Assembly: GCA_031288745.1 (NCBI GenBank)
Contig: JAITQT010000066.1
Span: 1-6,754, forward strand
Source: Deltaproteobacteria bacterium
GTDB lineage: Bacteria; Desulfobacterota; Desulfarculia; Adiutricales; Adiutricaceae
Direction: 5' to 3'
DNA: 6,754 nt
Each line of letters begins with the position of its first letter. Position 1 is the stretch's first letter. This document shows positions 1 through 4,855 of the stretch, in pieces. The position numbers were made by a program, and so were the translations under genes. The notes under the pieces were generated by a model. That model had not been told where the DNA came from. It ran no database searches and saw only the letters and a list, made by a program, of their open reading frames with translations.

Positions 1-25
1 TAAGAGGTTTTTGCGCTTCGATCAA
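1..25 (+). repeat. Truncated second copy of the 18-bp-ended repeat element (right end)
   Basis: These 25 bases recur exactly at 6550-6574. The last 18 (8-25, TTTTTGCGCTTCGATCAA) also occur as the reverse complement at 6459-6476. At 6459-6574 the two arms bracket a small element, and this copy corresponds to its right end. Identity stops after base 25, where flanking DNA begins. The window starting inside the repeat suggests that the assembly broke there because the element is multicopy; that is inference. Confidence 0.85.
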
Positions 26-104
26 TGTTAAGAACTTAAGGGTATGCTAAAACTTAATTACAACTCGAAAGTCGCTACCAGCCGCAACGTGGGGAAAAAA
101 AGAC

Positions 105-122
105 TTGGTGAACGGTTACCGG
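105..122. promoter_or_regulatory. Imperfect palindrome TTGGTGAACGGTTACCGG, possible operator
   Basis: The first 16 bases match the site at 4203-4220 at all but one position (TTGGTGAACnGTTACC). It is partly self-complementary (GGT.A.C..G.T.ACC). It lies 16 bases from the palindrome at 138-160. No gene starts beside it inside the window, so it may belong to a gene beyond the left edge. The binding protein is unknown. Confidence 0.35.
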
Positions 123-137
123 TCTGATAACAGGTAC

Positions 138-160
138 TTTTTGTCCTAAGAGGACAAAAA
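138..160. promoter_or_regulatory. Perfect 10-bp inverted repeat (TTTTTGTCCT / AGGACAAAAA), possible operator
   Basis: Two perfect 10-base arms are separated by AAG. The core TGTCC...GGACA recurs at 4546-4562 with a longer spacer. As RNA it would form a hairpin, but no T tract follows the stem on either strand, so a DNA operator is more likely than a terminator. The regulator is not identifiable from sequence. Confidence 0.4.
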
Positions 161-165
161 CATTT

Positions 166-202
166 AAAAAAAATCCCCCGCCTCCCGCTTCCTAATGGGG
201 GG
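166..202 (-). terminator. Probable intrinsic terminator of the E1 operon
   Basis: On the minus strand a run of C (complement of 197-202) can pair with a run of G (complement of 175-179) and is followed by one A and eight T (complement of 166-174). It lies about 100 bases after the E1 beta stop codon. The surrounding bases 174-256 are strongly GC-rich and offer competing pairings, for example CCCGC 184-188 with GCGGG 211-215, so the exact fold is uncertain. Confidence 0.5.
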
Positions 203-298
203 ACAGGACAGCGGGACTCGCCCAATAGTCACGGCGCGCCTGAGGGGGGAGAGGCGATCCTAGATTAAAGCGAGCTGGCGGGGAAAGGTTGTAAAAGT

Positions 299-1297
299 TT
301 AACAGTTAAATATTGTGTAAGCCGCTTCGACTATCTTAGATGCCGAAGGTATGTACTCGTCTTCCAAAAGCGGACTAAAAGGCACAGGAGTGTCGGGCGC
401 GGTCACTCTGACCACCGGGGCCTTAAGTAAGGAAAAGCCTTCCTCAGCTAAGGTGGCCGCGATTTCAGCCCCAAAACCACCGGTCCTAACAGCCTCGTGA
501 ACCACTATAGCCCTACCTGTCTTTGAGACCGACTCCAAAATAGTCGTCTTATCTAACGGCGTGATGCTCCGTAGGTCCAAGACCTCAGCCTTTTTACCCT
601 GCTTAAGCATCAAATCGGCCGCTTCCAAACACTGCCCAACCATAGCCCCCCAACCGATTAAGGTCACATCGTCCCCACATCTAACTACCTTAGCTTGGCC
701 AATAGGGGTTAGGTATTCACCTTCGGGGACCAAACCCTCTAGTCCGTAAAGGGCCTTTTGCTCTATATAAGCCACTGGATTATCATCTCTAATAGCCGAG
801 GTCATCAAACCCTTAGCGTCGGCCGGACTATAAGGCATGACCACTTTTAAACCGGGCAGATGAGCTAGCCAAGCCTCCAAAGACTGGGAGTGCTGTGGGC
901 CGGCTGAAAACCCAGCCCCGGCTGGAAGGCGGATGACCATAGGCACCTTAAGGTTTCCGCCGAACATATAACAGATCTTGGCCACTTGATTGAAGAGCTG
1001 ATCCATGGCTAGACCAAGAAAATCTATAAACATTAATTCAATAACTGGCCGTAAACCAACTATAGCCGCCCCGGTCCCCAAACCTAATATCGCCGTCTCG
1101 CTAATGGGCGTATCGACCACCCTTTGAGGTCCGAATTCAGCAAACAATCCTAAGGTCTGACCAAAGCAATCTCCAAACACCCCCACGTCTTCGCCAGCCA
1201 AAAAAACGTTGGGATCCCTTCTCATCTCTAAGGTCATAGCCTCTCGCAAGGCTTCAACGTAAGTTAACCTTTTCAGAAAGCCTCCCTTTAGGCCCAC
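299..1297 (-). CDS. acoB: Acetoin/pyruvate-type dehydrogenase E1 component, beta subunit
   Basis: This is the beta subunit of a thiamine-diphosphate 2-oxoacid or acetoin dehydrogenase E1, a cytoplasmic alpha2beta2 enzyme that decarboxylates or cleaves its substrate and passes the acyl group to a lipoylated E2. Visible family motifs are GEDVG (35-39), DTPISE (62-67, with the conserved Glu 67 that activates the cofactor), FIDF (90-93), GPQHSQ (133-138, catalytic-type His 136) and, in the C-terminal transketolase domain, HE..R.GGFGAE (267-278) and APDTPVPFSP (300-309). The length of 332 residues is normal. The listed start is GTG, overlapping the alpha stop codon by 10 bases. However, AAAGGGAGG lies just inside the reading frame and points to a CTG at codon 8, giving MKRLTYVEAL, which fits the family N-terminus better. 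The acetoin-type name follows the alpha subunit; a pyruvate or branched-chain role is not excluded. No E2 or E3 gene follows. Confidence 0.9.
   Translation of the reverse strand: MGLKGGFLKRLTYVEALREAMTLEMRRDPNVFLAGEDVGVFGDCFGQTLGLFAEFGPQRVVDTPISETAILGLGTGAAIVGLRPVIELMFIDFLGLAMDQLFNQVAKICYMFGGNLKVPMVIRLPAGAGFSAGPQHSQSLEAWLAHLPGLKVVMPYSPADAKGLMTSAIRDDNPVAYIEQKALYGLEGLVPEGEYLTPIGQAKVVRCGDDVTLIGWGAMVGQCLEAADLMLKQGKKAEVLDLRSITPLDKTTILESVSKTGRAIVVHEAVRTGGFGAEIAATLAEEGFSLLKAPVVRVTAPDTPVPFSPLLEDEYIPSASKIVEAAYTIFNC
1281..1289 (-). promoter_or_regulatory. Strong Shine-Dalgarno that questions the E1 beta start
   Basis: On the minus strand this reads AAAGGGAGG and overlaps the TAA stop of the alpha gene (1288-1290). 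It lies downstream of the GTG at 1295-1297, so it cannot serve that codon. Four bases after it, in the beta frame, is CTG (1274-1276). There is no ATG, GTG or TTG in frame until Met 21. The arrangement fits translational coupling from alpha to a CTG-started beta. Confidence 0.55.
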
Positions 1298-2244
1298 ACG
1301 TTGGTCACCAGCTCCGAGGGCGAGGGATAGGGGCTATTGTCAGCGAAAATGACGGCCGCATCTATTTCGGCCTCAACTTTAGCTCTCAAGGCGGTCAAAT
1401 CACTTTGAGCACCGTAATGGTAATCCAATATCTTTTTTTCCAACCTCACGATTGGATCTTTAGCTTGCCAGGCAGCTTGTTCAGAGGCTTTCTGATAACT
1501 ACAATAAGCCCCCTCGAAATTTACGTTATGTCGCCAAACCTTACAATCAACTAAGGATGCACCTTCGCCCAGTCTAGCTCGGAGAACGGCTTTGTTGACC
1601 GCCTCGTAAACGAGAGTAACGTCGCTGCCGTCAACGGTTATACCCGGTATTCCGTAGTTTTTCGCCCTATCGGAAATTTCACTTTTAATACTAGCTAGAG
1701 ACTGATAGTTGCAATTGTTTTGATTATTTTCGCAAACGAATATCACCGGCAACTTAAACGAGGCGGCAAAATTAAGCGCTTCATGGAAGGTGCCTCTATT
1801 AGAAGCTCCATCGCCCAAAAAACTAACCACCACCGCTTCCGACTTTAAATATTTAAGCGCGAAGGCCGCACCAGCGGCTATAGGCTGCCCAGCCCCAACA
1901 ATGCCGTTGGTACCTAAAAGACCGATTTCTAAATCGGCTATGTGCATCGAACCGCCTTTACCGCGGCTGTAACCATCCCATTTACCCATCAACTCGGCCA
2001 TCAGCCGTTTTACGTCAGCCCCTTTAGCCAATAAATGACCGTGGCCTCGGTGGGTGCTCGTTATATAATCTTTGGCCGTTAAATTAGCGCAAGCCGCTGC
2101 CGCTACTCCTTCCACCCCGGCATAAAGGTGCATAAAGCCGGGAATTTTGTGATTGGCGAACAAATCCTGAGCTTTTAACTCAAAGCTTCTGATGCGTAGC
2201 ATCTTTTCGTAAATATCGAACAATAAATTTTTTTCAAGCCGCAT
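1288..2244 (-). CDS. acoA: Acetoin/pyruvate-type dehydrogenase E1 component, alpha subunit
   Basis: This is the alpha subunit of the same thiamine-diphosphate E1 enzyme and carries the diphosphate/Mg-binding motif GDG (144-146) through NN (173-174). Other landmarks are HRGHGH (65-70), GKGGSMH (95-101) and LGTNGIVGAGQPIAAGAA (110-127). The NGIVGAGxPIAxGAA wording and GDGASNRGTFHEALN resemble AcoA of acetoin dehydrogenase more than pyruvate dehydrogenase (which usually has HGIVGAQ), so acetoin is the favoured but unproven substrate. At 318 residues it is full length. The start ATG has GAGGGG four bases upstream. One oddity is the C-terminal segment WRHNVNFEGAYCSYQ (237-251): relatives usually have an acidic residue after the Gly, here Ala 246. 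It is the first gene of a two-gene operon, with beta following directly. Confidence 0.9.
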   Translation of the reverse strand: MRLEKNLLFDIYEKMLRIRSFELKAQDLFANHKIPGFMHLYAGVEGVAAAACANLTAKDYITSTHRGHGHLLAKGADVKRLMAELMGKWDGYSRGKGGSMHIADLEIGLLGTNGIVGAGQPIAAGAAFALKYLKSEAVVVSFLGDGASNRGTFHEALNFAASFKLPVIFVCENNQNNCNYQSLASIKSEISDRAKNYGIPGITVDGSDVTLVYEAVNKAVLRARLGEGASLVDCKVWRHNVNFEGAYCSYQKASEQAAWQAKDPIVRLEKKILDYHYGAQSDLTALRAKVEAEIDAAVIFADNSPYPSPSELVTNVWA

Positions 2245-2248
2245 TTTT

Positions 2249-2293
2249 CCCCTCTAAAAAGGGAACTGGGGCCTCAAAAAAATCTGTGGCCCC
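2249..2293 (-). promoter_or_regulatory. E1 alpha ribosome binding site with leader hairpin
   Basis: On the minus strand a hairpin, GGGGCC (2293-2288) with GGCCCC (2273-2268), encloses a T-rich loop. It is followed by CCCTTTTTAGAGGGG, whose GAGGGG (2254-2249) is the ribosome binding site four bases before the ATG. The CCC upstream can pair with this site, so the leader could modulate access; this is inferred only from base complementarity. Confidence 0.35.
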
Positions 2294-2371
2294 CCTAAGG
2301 GCCGGTCAATAAACGAAAAAGAAAACGGCCGACCAATTAATTATTTTCTTAAAGTTTGTTTCCCCAGCCCG

Positions 2372-2383
2372 ATTCTTAAGAAT
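2372..2383. repeat. Perfect 12-bp palindrome ATTCTTAAGAAT
   Basis: It is fully self-complementary with no spacer and lies 128 bases upstream of the E1 alpha start. It could be an operator half-region or chance in AT-rich DNA; nothing here decides. Confidence 0.25.
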
Positions 2384-2454
2384 AAAATAACCATCGAAAC
2401 AAGCGTTGTCCTCAAATCGCCAACTCCGGTGTCTATAGCTTAGTCGCCGCAGCC

Positions 2455-2472
2455 TTTGATTAAATAATCAAA
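2455..2472. promoter_or_regulatory. 18-bp palindrome TTTGATTAAATAATCAAA, possible operator
   Basis: Two perfect 8-base arms flank a central AA. The outer bases TTGAT...ATCAA resemble FNR-type half sites, but the spacer is six bases, not four, so it is not a standard FNR box. It sits about 210 bases upstream of E1 alpha and directly beside the hairpin at 2481-2494. Confidence 0.35.
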
Positions 2473-2504
2473 AAAACGTGCGGACTATGGTCCGATGATT
2501 TTTT
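2466..2504. terminator. Symmetrical hairpin flanked by A6 and T6, possible bidirectional terminator
   Basis: CGGAC (2481-2485) pairs with GTCCG (2490-2494) around TATG. It is flanked by a run of A (2470-2476) and a run of T (2499-2504), each about four bases away. Both strands therefore show a GC stem followed by a T tract. The stem is only 5 bp and the tract is displaced, so termination would be weak. A closely related hairpin occurs at 4783-4796. Confidence 0.3.
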
Positions 2505-2742
2505 ACGACAGCCGATATTTTAAGGCGCGAAAAGACTAAAGTCTCGATGGCAAATTTTTTTGAACCGATAGATTAAAATTTAAACGCTTATTACGTTACG
2601 CTAACCGCTGGAAACAATATTAAAAAGGCACGACTAGAAATACAAAGACGTTTATAGGCCAACGCAGGGCAAAAGTATTTTACACCGCTTAAAAACAGTC
2701 GTAAAAATACAAAAAAATTGTCGGGGTTTAAATTGAAGGCCA

Positions 2743-2770
2743 CCTTTTGGCCGAACGTGCGGCCAAAAGG
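2743..2770. repeat. Strong 11-bp inverted repeat (CCTTTTGGCCG / CGGCCAAAAGG)
   Basis: Perfect 11-base arms enclose the six-base loop AACGTG. It lies just beyond the alcohol dehydrogenase terminator in the direction of that gene's transcription. No T tract follows on either strand, so it is not a standard intrinsic terminator. It could be a back-up structure, an RNA stability element or a protein-binding site. Confidence 0.5.
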
Positions 2771-2793
2771 AGGTAAAATCCTAGAGGAAGGAT

Positions 2794-2822
2794 TAAAAAG
2801 CCGAAGGTAGGCCCCTTCGGCT
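2794..2822 (-). terminator. Intrinsic terminator of the alcohol dehydrogenase gene
   Basis: On the minus strand AGCCGAAGG (complement of 2814-2822) pairs perfectly with CCTTCGGCT (complement of 2799-2807) around a six-base loop and runs straight into TTTTTAATCC. It begins 18 bases after the stop codon at 2841-2843. This is the clearest terminator in the window. Confidence 0.92.
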
Positions 2823-2840
2823 CAAGAGGCTTAAATCGTC

Positions 2841-4016
2841 TTAGAAGTCGACGTCTTCGCCCTTATAGATGGCCCAGAAGAGTTTCTCCATCTGGTCGGC
2901 GTTGATCTTCCTGGGGTTGGAGCCGGTGCAAGCGTCGGTTAAGGAGCGCTCGGAGACCAGTCTGACCTTCTCCTTGAAGAGGTCTTCGGGAACGCCGAAA
3001 TCTTTGAGGGTGGCGGGGATGTCGAGCTTCTTGCTCAGACCACGGACGGCCGCGACCAAACTATTGGTCAACTCTTGCTCGGAGGAGCCAGATAGGCCCT
3101 GACGACGGGCGATATCGGCGAAGCGCTCAATGGCGAACTTCTCCTTGCTGTTATACTGAATGACCTGGGGCAAGTACAAAGCGTTGGCGCAGCCGTGAGG
3201 AATCTTAAAGACGGCACCGGTCTTGTGAGCCATGGAGTGAACGATACCAAGAAGAGCGTTGGTGAAGGCGATGCCGGCGAGGCACTGAGCATAGTGCATG
3301 GTCTCGCGAGCGGCCTTGTCACCCTTATAGGACTTCTCAAGATTCTTGAAGATCAACTCGATGGCGTAGAGGGCCTGAGAATCAGAGAAGGGGGAGTGCC
3401 AACCGGCCACATAAGCCTCAATGGCGTGGGTCAAAGCGTCCATACCGGTAAAAGCAACCAGTTTTGGCGGCATAGACTGAGTCAAATCGGGGTCAACGAT
3501 GGCAATATCGGGAGTCAAGTTGTAGTCGGCCAAAGGATACTTGATGTGGGTCGAGTAGTCGGTGATGACCGAGAAGGCGGTGACCTCAGTAGCCGTGCCA
3601 GAGGTGGTCGAGATGGCCAAGAACTTAGCCTTATTGCGAAGAACGGGAACCGCGAAGGGCTCCTTGATGACATCAAATTTGGCGTCGGGATACTCGTAGA
3701 AGACCCACATAGCCTTAGCAGCGTCAATGGGGGAGCCGCCGCCGATGGCGACGATCCAATCGGGGCCGAACTCTTGCATGAGCTTGGCACCTTTGAACAC
3801 GGTCTCCACGGATGGATCCGGCTCAACACCGTCAAAAACCTTAGTTTCGATCTTGGCCTCACCTAAATAGCCGAGGATCTTGTCAAGATAGCCGCTCTTC
3901 TTAAGAGAGCTTCCGCCAGTGATTAAAAGGGCCTTCTTGCCCTTGAGTTCCTTAAGAAATTCAATCGCACCCGGTCCAAAATAAATGTCCCTCGGGTTAC
4001 AAAACTTTCTAACCAT
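2841..4016 (-). CDS. Iron-containing (group III) alcohol dehydrogenase
   Basis: This cytoplasmic NAD(P)-dependent dehydrogenase interconverts an alcohol and its aldehyde and in fermenters mostly reduces aldehydes to regenerate NAD(P)+. The Rossmann-like N-terminal half carries GGGSPID (92-98) and STTSGTATEVTAFSVITD (136-153). The metal site of the family is complete: Asp 193 and His 197 in GMDALTHAIEAY, His 260 in GIVHSMAH and His 274 in PHGCANA, with spacing as in lactaldehyde reductase FucO. Length is 391 residues, slightly longer than FucO. The substrate cannot be told; ethanol, butanol and 1,3-propanediol enzymes share these motifs. AAAGGAG lies five bases before ATG, and a perfect terminator follows, so it is monocistronic. 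Lysine is nearly always AAG and G/C-ending codons dominate, unlike the other three genes, suggesting very high expression. The other possible reading, recent transfer from a GC-richer genome, is less likely given the native-looking signals. Confidence 0.95.
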   Translation of the reverse strand: MVRKFCNPRDIYFGPGAIEFLKELKGKKALLITGGSSLKKSGYLDKILGYLGEAKIETKVFDGVEPDPSVETVFKGAKLMQEFGPDWIVAIGGGSPIDAAKAMWVFYEYPDAKFDVIKEPFAVPVLRNKAKFLAISTTSGTATEVTAFSVITDYSTHIKYPLADYNLTPDIAIVDPDLTQSMPPKLVAFTGMDALTHAIEAYVAGWHSPFSDSQALYAIELIFKNLEKSYKGDKAARETMHYAQCLAGIAFTNALLGIVHSMAHKTGAVFKIPHGCANALYLPQVIQYNSKEKFAIERFADIARRQGLSGSSEQELTNSLVAAVRGLSKKLDIPATLKDFGVPEDLFKEKVRLVSERSLTDACTGSNPRKINADQMEKLFWAIYKGEDVDF

Positions 4017-4020
4017 GTTG

Positions 4021-4028
4021 ACTCCTTT
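4021..4028 (-). promoter_or_regulatory. Strong ribosome binding site of the alcohol dehydrogenase
   Basis: The minus strand reads AAAGGAGT, with AGGAG ending five bases before the ATG at 4016. It is the best ribosome binding site in the window and sits in an A/T-rich, presumably unstructured leader, in line with the strong codon bias. Confidence 0.85.
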
Positions 4029-4091
4029 GTCATTAGTTGGTTTAATTTTTTCTTTGTTAAAAATAGCGATCTAGTAAAAAAACCGACCGCG

Positions 4092-4107
4092 TAGCCCTAA
4101 AGGGCTA
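4092..4107. repeat. Hairpin TAGCCCTAAAGGGCTA
   Basis: A 6-bp stem, TAGCCC/GGGCTA, is closed by TAAA. It lies about 75 bases upstream of the alcohol dehydrogenase ATG, probably within its leader. On the minus strand seven T follow nine bases later, too far for a normal terminator. It could be an operator or an mRNA-stabilising hairpin. Confidence 0.3.
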
Positions 4108-4202
4108 TTACCCATTTACCAAAAATATGGACTCCCAGACTAACCGGCTTTAGTTTAAAACCGGCCACTAAGAAGCCCAGCAGAGGTTGCCAAAAAAGTT
4201 TA

Positions 4203-4220
4203 TTGGTGAACAGTTACCAA
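4203..4220. promoter_or_regulatory. Operator-like site TTGGTGAACAGTTACCAA
   Basis: Outer arms TTGGT/ACCAA are complementary. The sequence shares TTGGTGAACnGTTACC with 105-120, and its first 11 bases occur as reverse complement at 6658-6668. It lies about 190 bases upstream of the alcohol dehydrogenase and just downstream of a weak -10-like TATGAT on the minus strand (4247-4242). If that is the promoter, the site would cover about +15 to +32, a position suited to repression. Confidence 0.35.
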
Positions 4221-4241
4221 ATAACTAAATCAGGCTTCTCC

Positions 4242-4247
4242 ATCATA
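4242..4247 (-). promoter_or_regulatory. Weak -10 candidate for the alcohol dehydrogenase (TATGAT)
   Basis: On the minus strand TATGAT matches five of six consensus bases, but no good -35 lies 16-18 bases upstream. It would give a leader of roughly 220 bases. It is listed only as the best candidate seen. Confidence 0.2.
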
Positions 4248-4522
4248 AAATTTCCTGTAGTGAGCAAAAACTAATTTACGTAACAGCCTTAAGGGGCCGT
4301 CCGCCAGCTCTCGCCCTAACAAGCATCCTTCTCCCTCCCGGAATTTATTAGAAACATACCCGAGACGGGAAAGCGTCAAAAAAATTTATTTGGAGTGAAA
4401 AGCTACCTAGCAAATACCTTGCCAAGTTTCCTAAACTAGGGTTGCAAATTAATTTTTATAATAGGCAAGGCTAGTTAAGCTCCGCTTTAGCCAAATTCGA
4501 GACCAAATGAGGGTTGGTCAAA

Positions 4523-4539
4523 TGTTCCATAAGTGAACA
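4523..4539. promoter_or_regulatory. Palindrome TGTTCCATAAGTGAACA, tandem operator 1
   Basis: TGTTC and GAACA arms are separated by seven bases; one flanking A/T pair extends the arms to six bases. It is the first of two 17-base palindromes six bases apart; the pair match at 12 of 17 positions, including a central ATAA. They lie between divergent genes, about 320 bases before the plus-strand flavoprotein gene. Confidence 0.4.
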
Positions 4540-4545
4540 TATTAT

Positions 4546-4562
4546 TGTCCTATAACAGGACA
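4546..4562. promoter_or_regulatory. Palindrome TGTCCTATAACAGGACA, tandem operator 2
   Basis: Perfect six-base arms TGTCCT/AGGACA are separated by ATAAC. The same arms occur at 142-156 with a three-base spacer. Together with 4523-4539 it has the look of a tandem dimer-binding site, offset by 23 bases, about two helical turns. Confidence 0.42.
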
Positions 4563-4762
4563 GTGTTCAATTGACTGCCCTGAAACAGAATTTAAATTTT
4601 AATATTTAAATATGTTTATATTATTTTTGAAGTTTTTTAATCACTTTAACTTATTATAATTTTAAAACTTAATACATTTAACTAAGGCTTAGCTTAAGGC
4701 CAAAACCTTGAGGACGGCTGAAATTTTTTTCTTCAAAAATACCTCTCTTTAAATTTCTGCGG

Positions 4763-4768
4763 TATAAT
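4763..4768 (+). promoter_or_regulatory. -10 element of the flavoprotein gene (TATAAT)
   Basis: A consensus TATAAT lies 87 bases before the ATG. No convincing -35 hexamer sits 16-18 bases upstream, so the promoter may need an activator. Transcription would begin near 4775, placing the hairpin at 4782-4797 almost at the 5' end of the RNA. Confidence 0.4.
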
Positions 4769-4781
4769 TGGTAATAGAACT

Positions 4782-4832
4782 GCGGGCTATGACCCGCTTT
4801 GGCCTAAAAATTCTAAGGCCAAAAAAATTTTT
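4782..4832 (+). promoter_or_regulatory. Two tandem leader hairpins before the flavoprotein gene
   Basis: Hairpin one is GCGGG (4782-4786), loop CTATGA, CCCGC (4793-4797). Hairpin two follows with no gap: TTTGGCCT (4798-4805), ten-base loop, AGGCCAAA (4816-4823), then four more A and TTTTT. The second resembles an imperfect intrinsic terminator, since the T tract is delayed by A residues, so attenuation is possible. Loop bases 4806-4812 (AAAAATT) can alternatively pair with AATTTTT (4826-4832). No known riboswitch core is recognised. Confidence 0.4.
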
Positions 4833-4855
4833 AACAATTACGAGCTCAGAAAAAA

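Larger units (their letters stand above)
2245..2840. other. Long intergenic region upstream of the E1 operon
   Basis: About 600 bases with no convincing gene on either strand. I see no tRNA or rRNA features and no recognisable remnant of a decayed gene. It contains the E1 alpha leader, palindromes at 2372-2383, 2455-2472, 2481-2494 and 2533-2544, a strong hairpin at 2743-2770 and the terminator of the alcohol dehydrogenase at 2794-2822. The promoter of the E1 operon must lie here, but I find no hexamer pair good enough to name. TTGACC on the minus strand (2309-2304) is the best -35-like element, with only a poor -10 after it. Confidence 0.6.
4017..4855. other. Long divergent intergenic region with many palindromes
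   Basis: About 840 bases between two divergently transcribed genes with no credible reading frame on either strand and no tRNA-like fold. Bases 4590-4680 are almost pure A/T. TATAAT occurs on the plus strand at 4457-4462, 4655-4660 and 4763-4768; only the last is well placed for the downstream gene, and none has a good -35. Operator-like sites lie at 4203-4220, 4523-4539 and 4546-4562. Bases 4406-4474 show nested complementarity (CCTTGCC 4417-4423 with GGCAAGG 4464-4470, AGTTT 4425-4429 with AAACT 4433-4437), which could be a structured RNA, but support is weak. Confidence 0.6.

Noticed and set aside
1..298. A CRISPR array or integron site at the left edge
   Set aside because: There is only one copy of the repeat here, no regularly spaced units, and no cas or integrase gene.
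3195..3866. A long open frame on the plus strand opposite the alcohol dehydrogenase
   Set aside because: It is antisense to a gene with unmistakable catalytic motifs, has low-complexity composition and no family features; the strong codon bias of the real gene keeps the opposite strand free of stops.
4203..4220. A Rex (NADH-sensing) operator before the alcohol dehydrogenase
   Set aside because: Rex sites have TTGTGAA/TTGTTAA arms around four to six bases; TTGGTGAAC...GTTACCAA does not match this arm sequence, although redox control would make biological sense.
4463..4510. A tRNA gene around GGCTAGTTAAG...ATTCGAG
   Set aside because: There is no acceptor stem, anticodon arm or proper T-arm spacing; only a five-base GGCTA/TAGCC pairing is seen.
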